From a virus, in the IMG/VR virus record IMGVR_UViG_3300023181_000062, positions 1-33,951 of that record: a stretch of DNA of 33,951 bases. One strand, 5' to 3'. The position numbers and the translations under genes are program-made. Below, in pieces: positions 16,985 to 23,443 of the stretch. The notes below the pieces were generated by a model. It saw only the letters and a list, made by a program, of their open reading frames with translations. It searched no databases and was not told the DNA's origin. Position 1 is the first letter of the stretch, and every line of letters begins with the position of its first letter.

Positions 16985-18210
16985 CCCATCCAGTCAAAAG
17001 CTTCGGCTTGGAGTTCGTCGTCCTGCGACTTCGGAACAATCTTGCGCGCTCGCCTGGCTGCTTCACAGGCGTAGCGCAACGCGTCAATTACGTGGTTCTT
17101 CTTGTCCTCAAGGATCGGCAGCACCAATCCCGTCAGCGGGTCCGTCTTGTAGCTGTACATCGTCAGTTCATCAATCGTATGCACGCATCGCGGGTGGACA
17201 ACGATGTCATACGACTTGAGGAACTCGACACCTTCCTCTAGCGACTTTGCCCCCTTGATCGCTGCATTGATCTTCGGGAAGCCATGACGCCGCATGTAAC
17301 TGATCGTCTCGGGCCTGGCACTGTCTGCCGTGATGAACCACTTGCGCGAATCAGGTACACGGTCAAACAGGTCCGGCAACTGGTCAATCTCACAGCCCAC
17401 CATGTAGGCCTCGTAATCCACGTACAGGCGGCGCCCATCGATGTCACAACGTACCAACACCGACGGATCGACCGAGAACCCCCAATCCGCGCCCAGCCTG
17501 TGAACCGTTCCAGACGGCCGCTCAAACTCCTCGACCGTCCAGTTGCGAAACACACGCGCCTCGCTGTTCGTCTCGTACTGCCCAAGCCAGATGTGCCGAT
17601 ACTTCTCGGGGTCTCGCTTGCGGTCGTACGCCATTTCGTCAAGCAACTCTTGCGGACACCATGGGTTGTCCATGTAGTTCGCCTCGACAATCATCGCGTT
17701 CGGCGGCGGATTCTCGCCTCTCAGCAACACATCAACCGGATCAGTCGAATAGCGCGGGTTCCAGCTGAACCACAACTCACTCCCCGGCGCGCGGATCGTC
17801 GGCCTCAGCAAGTCCAGGCTGCGCTGTGTTGCTGTCTGCGCTTCCTCAAACCATGCCCGCTTGAACCCTTCCAGCGACTTAATCGAATCAGAGGTGTGAT
17901 CCTGCATCCCCTGAAACATGATCACGCCGCCGTTCTTCGCCTTGATCACCGTGTCTTGCACTTCGAAGTACGCGCCGGCGTTCATCGCCTCAATCTTCGC
18001 TTCCAGCAGCTTCTTGACCGAGAACTTGAGCGACTTCTGAATCTCGCGCAAGCAGACCGAATCAATCTTCTCGCGTATGTGATCCTCAATCAGTAGCTCA
18101 GCGAAGAAGTGCGACTTGCCGCTACCTCGCCCGCCGTGGCAACCCTTGTAGCGCGCTGGGTGGAGCAATGGCTCAAACACTTCAGCGGTCTGCAAGATTA
18201 GTTCGCTCAC
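16981..18210 (-). CDS. Terminase large subunit (409 aa)
   Basis: ATPase: Walker A GGRGSGKS at residues 26-33 and Walker B 'AWFEEA' at ~119-124. Nuclease: acidic residues Asp242 ('GADWG'), Asp296 ('TADSARPE') and Asp376 ('NHVIDALRY') form the RNase H-like site. The layout is that of PBSX/Terminase_3-type large subunits. It starts at a GTG in a GTGA overlap with the small-subunit gene and ends in an ATGA overlap. It cuts concatemeric DNA and drives it into the prohead. All expected motifs are present. Confidence 0.95.
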   Translation of the reverse strand: MSELILQTAEVFEPLLHPARYKGCHGGRGSGKSHFFAELLIEDHIREKIDSVCLREIQKSLKFSVKKLLEAKIEAMNAGAYFEVQDTVIKAKNGGVIMFQGMQDHTSDSIKSLEGFKRAWFEEAQTATQRSLDLLRPTIRAPGSELWFSWNPRYSTDPVDVLLRGENPPPNAMIVEANYMDNPWCPQELLDEMAYDRKRDPEKYRHIWLGQYETNSEARVFRNWTVEEFERPSGTVHRLGADWGFSVDPSVLVRCDIDGRRLYVDYEAYMVGCEIDQLPDLFDRVPDSRKWFITADSARPETISYMRRHGFPKINAAIKGAKSLEEGVEFLKSYDIVVHPRCVHTIDELTMYSYKTDPLTGLVLPILEDKKNHVIDALRYACEAARRARKIVPKSQDDELQAEAFDWMG

Positions 18211-18497
18211 TTGTCGGCCTTAATGATCTTGCGAGTAATCACAGTGAACTCAAGCGGGCCGTCATCCTTTCCTGTCACTTGAAGCGGCAGCAGCTTCGGG
18301 TAGATCGTCCCCCAAAACACGCGCTCGTTCGCCGGATCCTCTTGTACCCACTCGGTCAAGCGCTTAGCACCGCCGAGCGCTTCCGCTGCTTCCTCGATAG
18401 CATCCTTTGCGGCACGGGTGGATTTGTTCGTGGCACCCTTCGGCTTGCCTGGGTTGCCCTTTCCGAATCGCCCCGTATTTTTCGGTGTTTCTTCCAT
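18207..18497 (-). CDS. Terminase small-subunit-like protein (96 aa)
   Basis: A short basic protein. 'GRFGKGNPGKPKGATNKSTR' near the N-terminus resembles the N-terminal motif of DUF5681-type phage DNA-binding proteins, followed by a helical stretch 'AAKDAIEEAAEALGGAKRL'. Its position directly before the large terminase, translationally coupled to it, supports the small subunit role. It is shorter than most small terminases (P22 gp3 is 162 aa) and no full HTH could be recognised, so family assignment is moderate. It is the first gene after the leader/terminator region. Confidence 0.7.
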   Translation of the reverse strand: MEETPKNTGRFGKGNPGKPKGATNKSTRAAKDAIEEAAEALGGAKRLTEWVQEDPANERVFWGTIYPKLLPLQVTGKDDGPLEFTVITRKIIKADK

Positions 18498-18544
18498 GTA
18501 ATCTTCTGGACATCGCCTAAGCGATTATTCCGCCTTGTAAACGC

Positions 18545-18580
18545 AAAAAAGCCGCGCTGCCCTAGTTAAGGGCGCGCGGC
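18545..18580 (-). terminator. Strong intrinsic terminator upstream of the terminase genes
   Basis: Arms 18569-18580 and 18551-18563 form a 12-bp GC-rich stem with one bulged base and a 5-nt loop; six U residues (18545-18550) follow on the minus strand. It faces transcripts coming from the right, so it would stop RNA from the promoter at 18809-18836 before the late genes unless antiterminated. Confidence 0.85.
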
Positions 18581-18803
18581 AAGGCTTTGTGCACTACCGG
18601 TGCTCTGCTCCATCTCAATCCTTTTGACTGCGTACGCCAGTCGCTGCGTGATGCTAGTTTATCTTGCTGGGATTTCCACCCCAGCGGGTGGGCCTGTACA
18701 ACGCCATCGCAGGCTTGACGGCCTTCTCTACTGCAAACTTCGCCGCTCTGCGCTCTCATCCTCTGCCGAAGCCTCGGGATTACCGCAAATGTGGACTTAA
18801 CGT
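18545..18803 (-). ncRNA. Late-leader RNA, about 260 nt (6S-like)
   Basis: Between a strong promoter and a strong terminator there is no convincing gene on either strand; the one open frame on the minus strand starts inside the preceding gene in the wrong frame. The predicted transcript has several local hairpins: GCTGGG/CCCAGC around 18670-18690, a GACTG/CAGTC near-palindrome around 18628-18645, GCCTG/CAGGC around 18690-18715, and the terminator at its end. Length and placement match the lambda pR' 6S RNA (194 nt). The RNA start is estimated from the -10 position. Confidence 0.6.
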
Positions 18804-18808
18804 GTGGA

Positions 18809-18836
18809 ATTGTATTCCTTTTGCGCAAAATGTCAA
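18809..18836 (-). promoter_or_regulatory. Predicted late promoter with palindromic spacer
   Basis: The -35 TTGACA (18831-18836) is a full consensus match and the -10 TACAAT (18809-18814) matches at 5 of 6, with a 16-bp spacer. The spacer contains a perfect 12-bp palindrome, TTTTGCGCAAAA (18819-18830). In lambda the Q binding element lies between -35 and -10 of pR', so this palindrome is a natural candidate site for an antiterminator or repressor. A GTGGCG/CGCCAC hairpin (18842-18860) lies just upstream. Confidence 0.75.
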
Positions 18837-18851
18837 TCTTTGTGGCGATTT

Positions 18852-19079
18852 TTACGCCACTGTCCGACCCGGGCGATAGTGAGTAGGTCGATTTACCCTG
18901 ATCCATTCTTCATATGCCATTGCCGGCGTTGTGCCGTAACCAGAGCCCCTATAGAAAGGGTTGATCGGCCATATGGTGCAGCACCAAACAAGCCTATCAA
19001 ACTTGTAAATGCGCGGTTTCTTATATCGCGGAAGCTCAGCCAATTCATGCTTCCCCCACACGTGGTCTAGTGAACTCAT
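18852..19079 (-). CDS. Hypothetical small phage protein (75 aa)
   Basis: The ATG at 19079 has GGGAGG 6 nt upstream; the frame extends further but the upstream part overlaps other signals. Begins 'SSLDHVWGKHELAELPRYKK', resembling the start 'SAFDHVWKRAGGFAFPSEY' of the protein at 19532-19849. The middle is aromatic ('VWCCTIWPINPFYRGSGYG') and the C-terminus basic. It is the last gene of the leftward early operon; its stop is 16 bases before the late promoter. Function unknown. Confidence 0.65.
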   Translation of the reverse strand: MSSLDHVWGKHELAELPRYKKPRIYKFDRLVWCCTIWPINPFYRGSGYGTTPAMAYEEWIRVNRPTHYRPGRTVA

Positions 19080-19140
19080 CGCCCGCCTCCCTTGAAAGGC
19101 CAGCCAAGCTCCCTGCGCGCCCTGTCGTGATCTTCCTGTC

Positions 19141-19326
19141 TCATGACTTCCCCTTTTGCGCGCACAAGATCGCGTACGGCTTGTTGCCAGTTTCACTCTG
19201 CCGCTGTATCTCGGCAGCTGCCGCCCTGCAACTTGCCAGGTCATTGAACTCAACAGCAATAGCCGCTTTCCCCGAACTACTGGACATATAGCTACCCCAT
19301 AGTACGATCAGAATGTAGATCATCAT
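19141..19326 (-). CDS. Small membrane or exported protein (61 aa)
   Basis: Starts in an ATGA overlap with the previous gene. Residues 2-18 ('MIYILIVLWGSYMSSSS') are hydrophobic and could be a signal peptide or N-terminal anchor. The rest is a short soluble domain with 'EFNDLASCRAAAAEIQRQSE' and two cysteines (~33 and ~55), which could pair in the periplasm. Function unknown. Confidence 0.6.
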   Translation of the reverse strand: MMIYILIVLWGSYMSSSSGKAAIAVEFNDLASCRAAAAEIQRQSETGNKPYAILCAQKGKS

Positions 19327-19535
19327 TTCACCCTATCAAAATATTTACCCGAAAGCACGTCGATCTGCTCAAGCGACTTATCCGGCAGGTTGCGGGTGTC
19401 GTAGAGCTGGCCGCATAGCTGGGCAAATCGGCGTACTGCTTCGGCGTCTTGCGGGGCCAGGTCGCCAATGATACGCGCCAAGGCCTGTAGCTGCTGGCCT
19501 CGTAGGCTGTGGAGTAGGTTGGTAGCGGCGTTCAT
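19323..19535 (-). CDS. Hypothetical protein (70 aa)
   Basis: A helical, soluble small protein ('LLHSLRGQQLQALARIIGDL', then 'DAEAVRRFAQLCGQLYDTR'). Both ends overlap neighbours by four bases (ATGA). No known domain recognised; context suggests an accessory early function. Confidence 0.6.
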   Translation of the reverse strand: MNAATNLLHSLRGQQLQALARIIGDLAPQDAEAVRRFAQLCGQLYDTRNLPDKSLEQIDVLSGKYFDRVK

Positions 19536-19849
19536 TCCTTCTCCATCGCGGCAATCATTGCGTCAGCATATTCAACCGCCCAGCGTGCGTCTCTTTCGGC
19601 CCATGTCTCCGTATGGAAAACCTTCTTCGGGCCGCGCAGCCCATTGCCGAGGCTGCCGATTTCTTCGGTTGTCCACTGCTTGATCTTGAACGTTTCCATG
19701 CCGGGCGTTGCGGGAGCATGCGCTGCGAAGTAGTCGCGCCGAGTCATGCCATGATGCGTTACCTTCCCGCTATCAGGACCACCAGACTCATATTCACTTG
19801 GGAAGGCAAAGCCCCCTGCACGTTTCCAAACGTGATCGAAGGCGCTCAT
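19532..19849 (-). CDS. Conserved phage hypothetical protein (105 aa)
   Basis: The N-terminus 'SAFDHVWKRAGGFAFPSEYE' is shared in outline with the protein at 18852-19079. A central 'GMTRRDYFAAHAPATPGM' and a C-terminal 'ERDARWAVEYADAMIAAM' match a pattern common in short phage proteins of betaproteobacteria. Joined to both neighbours by ATGA overlaps. No function known. Confidence 0.65.
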   Translation of the reverse strand: MSAFDHVWKRAGGFAFPSEYESGGPDSGKVTHHGMTRRDYFAAHAPATPGMETFKIKQWTTEEIGSLGNGLRGPKKVFHTETWAERDARWAVEYADAMIAAMEKE

Positions 19850-20034
19850 GGCTTTCTCCAGAATTTCGGAACGTAGTAGACGTACATGCTCATATCGGGG
19901 AACCAGAACAGATTGCGCTGGCGCTTCAACGGCTGCACATGGCCGGCGCTATCCATCGTGTCAACCACCTCGCCGTCAGGTGGGAACGTACTGGGGTCGT
20001 TCGGATTCAGCGGCGTCCAGTCTTGATTGCTCAT
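19846..20034 (-). CDS. Small conserved phage protein, DUF551-like (62 aa)
   Basis: Short protein with 'PPDGEVVDTMDSAGHVQPLK' followed by 'RNLFWFPDMSMYVYYVPKFW', an arrangement seen in small phage proteins of the 'W...P.dG..V...W' type. ATGA overlaps link it on both sides. Function unknown. Confidence 0.6.
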   Translation of the reverse strand: MSNQDWTPLNPNDPSTFPPDGEVVDTMDSAGHVQPLKRQRNLFWFPDMSMYVYYVPKFWRKP

Positions 20035-20336
20035 CGCATCTCCTCCCAGTCACCGTTCCATGTGCTGGCCGGGGCGCTCAGTGGCTTATGCGAAGCCGGC
20101 TGCGTCGGGTTCTTGTAATCGCTCAGAGGCGTGCGCAGGCTTGGCATGGCCTCCAGCGCCTTGCGTGCTGCCTGCTGGGCAGAGTGGCGCTGCTTGCGCA
20201 GTACCTCGGCGTCATAGGCGCGGCGCTCGTGAGCAGCAGTTACGTTCTCGCCAGCTTGGCGGCTCTTATACAGACCGAAGGCACCGAGCAGCACAGCAAT
20301 GACGACGGCTGGCGGGATGAGGTGGAAGTAGTCCAT
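20031..20336 (-). CDS. Single-pass membrane protein (101 aa), spanin-like topology
   Basis: The ATG at 20336 has GGGAGA upstream. Residues ~6-24 ('LIPPAVVIAVLLGAFGLYK') form one transmembrane helix near the N-terminus, followed by a charged helical stretch (~28-65, 'AHERRAYDAEVLRKQRHSAQ') and a Pro-rich tail. This topology resembles an inner-membrane spanin, but no endolysin or outer spanin is visible beside it, so lysis is only a possibility. It overlaps the next gene by four bases. Confidence 0.55.
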   Translation of the reverse strand: MDYFHLIPPAVVIAVLLGAFGLYKSRQAGENVTAAHERRAYDAEVLRKQRHSAQQAARKALEAMPSLRTPLSDYKNPTQPASHKPLSAPASTWNGDWEEMR

Positions 20337-20356
20337 GTATTTCTCCCTAGTGGTGG

Positions 20357-20560
20357 TCAAGCGCCAGAACTGCGGCGAAGTTTCTTGGTCTTCAGCAGGA
20401 ACAATTCCCACAGTTCCTGCGGCATTTTGCGGCCGCCCTCGCGCTCCCAGTCGTTCCACGTCCGCGCCGTGCGGCTTGCTGGGCGAAGCACGCGGATCGC
20501 CTGAAGCTGCGTCAGGCCAGCAGATAGCCGCGCAGCTTTGATTTCTTCGGTTGTTGGCAC
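20357..20560 (-). CDS. Small HTH (XRE-like) regulator (67 aa)
   Basis: Starts at GTG with GGAG 5 nt upstream. 'TTEEIKAARLSAGLTQLQAI' is the first two helices of a XRE-type HTH and 'ARTWNDWEREGGRKMPQELW' the recognition region; such miniature HTH proteins with 'W..WE.G.R.MP..LWE.F' are common in phage. It probably binds DNA as a dimer; the target is not visible, though the palindromes at 18819-18830 and 21132-21170 are candidates. Confidence 0.8.
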   Translation of the reverse strand: MPTTEEIKAARLSAGLTQLQAIRVLRPASRTARTWNDWEREGGRKMPQELWELFLLKTKKLRRSSGA

Positions 20561-20601
20561 AGTATCTCCAGGTTGCGCCGCCTCTTGGGCGGCTGGGGTG
20601 G

Positions 20602-20769
20602 TTAGACCAAGTTACCGAAGTCGTCCACGACAGCAAACCACGTTACGCCTGTCGGCGTGGCGATTGTCTTGCGCGCCTTGCCGGGGTTGAGCCAAACCCG
20701 GAAAGTGCAATCGCGGGTGACGACTTCAAAGTAAGGCGTGGTGCCGAAATTTACGATTTTCGTTTTCAT
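20602..20769 (-). CDS. Hypothetical small protein, first of an MKTKI pair (55 aa)
   Basis: ATG at 20769 with GGAG 9 nt upstream. It opens with MKTKI followed by 'VNFGTTPYFEVVTRDCTFRV' and ends as a compact beta-rich protein. The start region (GGAGAA through ATGAAAACGAAAAT) is nearly the same as that of the gene at 20811-21104. A three-codon ORF (ATG at 20777) overlaps the start. Function unknown. Confidence 0.55.
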   Translation of the reverse strand: MKTKIVNFGTTPYFEVVTRDCTFRVWLNPGKARKTIATPTGVTWFAVVDDFGNLV

Positions 20770-20810
20770 GGTTTCATTCTCCAATCAGATGCCCTTGCGG
20801 GCGGGGTGGT

Positions 20811-21104
20811 TTAACGAAGGCCAACGAGGGTGGCTAAATTGCGCTGCATCGACATATCGACGCGGAAGCTTTTCTTACCCTGCTTGGCCCAGCCGTTCAC
20901 GTTTGCGGCGGCATCTTCTTCCGTGGCGTGCGCCGTACCCGTGCTGGTCTTTGCGCACGCCATCGCTGATTGGGCGGCGGCTTGAGCGGCCTTTTTGTTA
21001 TCGGCACCGAAAACTAAGCAGACGGCAATCATGCTGTTCGACTCCATCGAGCCGTAGACCTTGTTAGCGTTGTAGCCTTTGAATGCGTAGATTTTCGTTT
21101 TCAT
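20811..21104 (-). CDS. Hypothetical small protein, second of an MKTKI pair (97 aa)
   Basis: ATG at 21104 with GGAG upstream; longer in-frame starts lack a ribosome site and run through the promoter. Begins MKTKI, then 'YAFKGYNANKVYGSMESNSM' and an Ala-rich helix ('KKAAQAAAQSAMACAKTS'). First gene after the predicted internal promoter at 21150-21178. No recognisable domain. Confidence 0.6.
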   Translation of the reverse strand: MKTKIYAFKGYNANKVYGSMESNSMIAVCLVFGADNKKAAQAAAQSAMACAKTSTGTAHATEEDAAANVNGWAKQGKKSFRVDMSMQRNLATLVGLR

Positions 21105-21131
21105 GCTCTTCTCCAATTCCGCCGCGCGGTA

Positions 21132-21178
21132 TGCGCTGCCCATGTACGTAATATACGCCACCGCAGCGCATTACGCAA
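21132..21178 (-). promoter_or_regulatory. Predicted internal promoter flanked by an 8-bp inverted repeat
   Basis: On the minus strand: -35 TTGCGT (21173-21178), 17-bp spacer, -10 TATATT (21150-21155). Perfect inverted repeat arms TGCGCTGC (21163-21170) and GCAGCGCA (21132-21139) lie on either side of the -10, one in the spacer and one over the expected start site. This is a typical position for a repressor operator. It would drive the genes from 21104 leftward. Confidence 0.55.
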
Positions 21179-21179
21179 G

Positions 21180-21809
21180 CTATTTTGGCGTATTCTCAAG
21201 TTGTTTCTGCGCTACACCTGGCAATGCCGCCGTGATTACCTGCTTGGCCTTGGTAGCGTTGCCGAGTAGGCGCACCTCAAGCGGCTGCTGGTGGCCGGCG
21301 TGCTGGTTTTGCGATGACGCAATGCCGGTCAGGTATGGCGCATACTCTGGCGTCTCGCCGGTCATCTTGTAAGCCTGATACCGTGTGATGAATTCCTTGC
21401 CAATGAATTGCCAGTCGCGATCATCTTTAATATCTCGGCAGCACAGATGCACCCAGCCGCCCATCTCCTGAATGACGCGGTGGATGATTGGGTCATCGAA
21501 AGCCACGTCAGCGTAAGGCCCGACAGTGCGCACGGCGCGGTCTACCTTACTCCATGCAATCTGCCCTTGATCCGACGTGCGGCCAATCAACATCTTGTTC
21601 AGGTCGCTGACCTTTGGCATCCAGCGTCCGGACTCGTCAGGAAGCTGCGTATGCGCCCATGCAGCCTTCTCGATGGCTTCGTAGTCGTATTGGCGCAATC
21701 CCTCCCAGTAGAGCGCCAGGACGCCCTTGGATAGCGTTTTTTCGTAGTAGTCGGCCAGTGCGGTGATTAGACTGGCGAAGCGGCGCTTCTCGTCAATGCT
21801 GTCAATCAT
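21180..21809 (-). CDS. DUF6475-like phage protein (209 aa)
   Basis: ATG at 21809 in an ATGA overlap with the upstream gene. The N-terminal part ('FASLITALADYYEKTLSKGV', 'YDYEAIEKAAWAHTQLPDES') and the 'GRWMPKVSDLNKMLIGRTSD' segment match a family of phage proteins that lie near replication genes, continuing with 'VFDDPIIHRVIQEMGGW'-type sequence at ~105-120. No catalytic residues known. The C-terminal third is low in conserved features. The role may be replication-associated; unproven. Confidence 0.75.
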   Translation of the reverse strand: MIDSIDEKRRFASLITALADYYEKTLSKGVLALYWEGLRQYDYEAIEKAAWAHTQLPDESGRWMPKVSDLNKMLIGRTSDQGQIAWSKVDRAVRTVGPYADVAFDDPIIHRVIQEMGGWVHLCCRDIKDDRDWQFIGKEFITRYQAYKMTGETPEYAPYLTGIASSQNQHAGHQQPLEVRLLGNATKAKQVITAALPGVAQKQLENTPK

Positions 21810-22096
21810 GATGGCGATTCCGATTTTAATTTGCAAAAATCACTGCAAATAGATCCATCATCTGGACATGCACCGCATGATTGAAATGCAGAAAACATAG
21901 GGTTTAATGCAGTAACCCAATATCCAGCGGCATTTTTTGCCATTTTCTTTGAGGTCATTTCTTCGACACTCATACACCGCCTATCTTTTCCAAAATCCCC
22001 AGTCCGGTGCTTTTCAAAAGATGCTGACGAATTAAATAGCTCATCACAACCAGTACACTGATTACGATCACCACTTACTTTTGCTTTATTTTTCAT
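21806..22096 (-). CDS. Zinc-finger-like phage protein (96 aa)
   Basis: ATG at 22096 with GGAGG upstream, overlapping the previous stop as ATGA. Cys14-x2-Cys17, His30 and Cys41 within 'CTGCDELFNSSASFEKHRTG' form a C2HC-like zinc site known from small phage proteins, followed by 'GYWVTALNP'. A C-terminal cluster of four more cysteines may form a second metal site, which is unusual for this short family. Possibly a nucleic-acid-binding accessory factor. Its base composition is more AT-rich than its neighbours, suggesting separate acquisition. Confidence 0.7.
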   Translation of the reverse strand: MKNKAKVSGDRNQCTGCDELFNSSASFEKHRTGDFGKDRRCMSVEEMTSKKMAKNAAGYWVTALNPMFSAFQSCGACPDDGSICSDFCKLKSESPS

Positions 22097-22401
22097 TTCC
22101 CCTCCAGCCAATCAAGTGCAGCGTTAGCGGTAGCCTGGCCGTGCTTGCCAAGCCGCGAATTGTCGAAGGTTGGCGACTGGCGCGGTGTGGCGCGGCGCTC
22201 CTTCAGCGGGTACAGGTCCGTCCAGCCGTTCGCCGTGGATTGATCGAGGATCGCCGTGATGTCGTCGCCGTTGTCACGGAACGCGGTCAGGTCACGGATG
22301 CGCAGCTCGATAGCGCGGTCAGTCATCGGCTTGCGTTGTTTTTTACGCATGTCAACGTAGCCAGCCCATGCGTCGGCGGGGATCCAGTCAGGGATAATCA
22401 T
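22093..22401 (-). CDS. Small phage protein resembling replication-protein C-terminal domain (102 aa)
   Basis: 'IPADAWAGYVDMRKKQRKPM' followed by 'TDRAIELRIRDLTAFRDNGD' and 'LDQSTANGWTDLYPLKE' matches the domain found at the C-terminus of many phage replication initiators and also as a free protein. The C-terminal ~25 residues are a short tail. It is coupled by ATGA to both neighbours. A partner replication protein is not in the window; no helicase or DnaC/DnaT-like gene was seen. Confidence 0.7.
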   Translation of the reverse strand: MIIPDWIPADAWAGYVDMRKKQRKPMTDRAIELRIRDLTAFRDNGDDITAILDQSTANGWTDLYPLKERRATPRQSPTFDNSRLGKHGQATANAALDWLEGK

Positions 22402-22526
22402 TTAGCGCCCCTTGCTGCCAGTAAAAAGTAGACAGCGATCAAGCCCCAAACTGCTGCTGTCGACGCGCTGCCGAAGATCAGCACACCAATTGAAACCCCT
22501 ATACTGTACTGAGATAGCTTAATCAT
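22398..22526 (-). CDS. Short membrane microprotein (42 aa)
   Basis: Read directly from the sequence: ATG at 22526 with GGGGGA upstream, stop TGA at 22398, overlapping both neighbours as ATGA. The peptide 'YSIGVSIGVLIFGSASTAAV' plus 'WGLIAVYFLLAARGAK' is hydrophobic enough for one or two membrane segments. Exact four-base junctions on both sides are the best evidence that it is translated. Confidence 0.6.
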   Translation of the reverse strand: MIKLSQYSIGVSIGVLIFGSASTAAVWGLIAVYFLLAARGAK

Positions 22527-23212
22527 ACGTCCCCCATAATGTTTGCGTATTTCTTGGCAATGAATACCTGACCAGCGCCAGTAACGCGAGTTGTGAACGT
22601 CGGATGCTGGACGCCTTTAGTATCGGTGTATGGCTCCTGCTCGATCACGGTGAAATATTCGCGGTCGATGTATTTTTGGTACGGAAGATTATTGGCTTGC
22701 AGAATGCCGTCATCACGCATCCGCTTAAACAGCTTGTTGCGGCCGATGCCGATGGTCTTGGCAATCTTCTCGATGCTACACACGCCGTCTACAGCCCTGA
22801 TCGCTTCGGCGAAGGCAACCTTCGGAGCGTCTGCGGCGATTTTTGCGTCCAGCGCAATGACCTTCTCCGAGTAGCCCAGCAAAGCGGCGCGCAGCGCGTG
22901 CGGGTCCATCAGGTCGAATGCTGCCGGCTGTTTGTTTTCCAGTTCCTGCCAGCGGTCAACCAGTCGGGCCGTGAACAGAGGCGACAGTTGCGCCACCACC
23001 ACGTAACTGTCGCGCTTGTTCAGGTAGTAGACGCGCTCAGCGACACCGTTCGCCCCTGGAATCCCATCCACAAACTGTGGGTAGGAAATTGCGGTCTTTT
23101 GGCAGAGGTTCACGATTGTGCGCTTCACACTGTCGTGGCGTTTTTCTGTCAACTCAGCCATTTCCTTACTGGTCATGGTAAGTTCTGTATTGTTTTGGAG
23201 ACTTAGGTTCAT
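22523..23212 (-). CDS. ant: Antirepressor: Rha-type N-terminus with ANT/KilAC C-terminus (229 aa)
   Basis: The N-terminal ~100 residues fit the Rha family ('MTSKEMAELTEKRHDSVKRT', 'YYLNKRDSYVVVAQLSPLF', 'RLVDRWQELE'). The C-terminal ~110 residues are an ANT/KilAC domain ('SIEKIAKTIGIGRNKLFKRM', ending 'TGAGQVFIAKKYANIMG'). Such proteins counter phage repressors. I chose the ATG at 23212, which fits the usual Rha start; the frame opens further upstream (ATG at 23284, no ribosome site). Directly upstream lie a 14-bp palindrome and a C4-like antisense RNA with matching target segments, which would control its expression as in phage P1/P7 immI. Confidence 0.85.
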   Translation of the reverse strand: MNLSLQNNTELTMTSKEMAELTEKRHDSVKRTIVNLCQKTAISYPQFVDGIPGANGVAERVYYLNKRDSYVVVAQLSPLFTARLVDRWQELENKQPAAFDLMDPHALRAALLGYSEKVIALDAKIAADAPKVAFAEAIRAVDGVCSIEKIAKTIGIGRNKLFKRMRDDGILQANNLPYQKYIDREYFTVIEQEPYTDTKGVQHPTFTTRVTGAGQVFIAKKYANIMGDV

Positions 23213-23252
23213 TCTTATCTTTCGTATAATCCAAGAGGCTTGAGCGGACCTA

Positions 23253-23266
23253 GACTTAGCTAAGTC
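23253..23266. repeat. Perfect 14-bp palindrome in the antirepressor leader
   Basis: GACTTAGCTAAGTC is its own reverse complement. It lies 40 bases upstream of the chosen antirepressor start. It may be an operator for a dimeric regulator, or an RNA hairpin that affects translation. It falls within an open frame that continues the antirepressor reading frame, so coding use is possible. Confidence 0.6.
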
Positions 23267-23355
23267 CTTCACATAACTATCCATTGAGGAATCGCTACGA
23301 CCCGACAGCCTTGCGCAAGTGAGGTGCTATCTTCGACGCCTCATTCTGGTGCTTC

Positions 23356-23403
23356 CCTTGCTTTGCCACAGTCCCAGTTCCAGCCCATCACCCTGTTGCT
23401 TGC
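23356..23403 (-). promoter_or_regulatory. Candidate C4 antisense target region in the antirepressor leader
   Basis: On the minus strand GCAAGCAA (23396-23403) and GGTGAT (23387-23392) are complementary to UUGCUUGC and AUCACC in the C4-like RNA, in antiparallel order. A second segment GGCAAAGCAAGG (23356-23367) is complementary to CCUUGCUUGCC of the same RNA with one bulged A. A short ORF with an ATG within the first target (GGGTGATGGGC) would be blocked by pairing. Compare a/b target sites around icd in P1. Confidence 0.65.
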
Positions 23404-23443
23404 AGTCCCGATGATGAGCCGATCAATACAGGCAGTACAGACG

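Noticed and set aside
18562-18906. 114-codon open frame on the minus strand across the late leader.
   Set aside because: It begins inside the preceding gene in another frame, runs over the promoter and terminator, and resembles no protein.
20031-20336. Definite inner-membrane spanin call.
   Set aside because: Topology fits, but there is no endolysin, holin or outer spanin next to it, so only a generic membrane protein call is justified.
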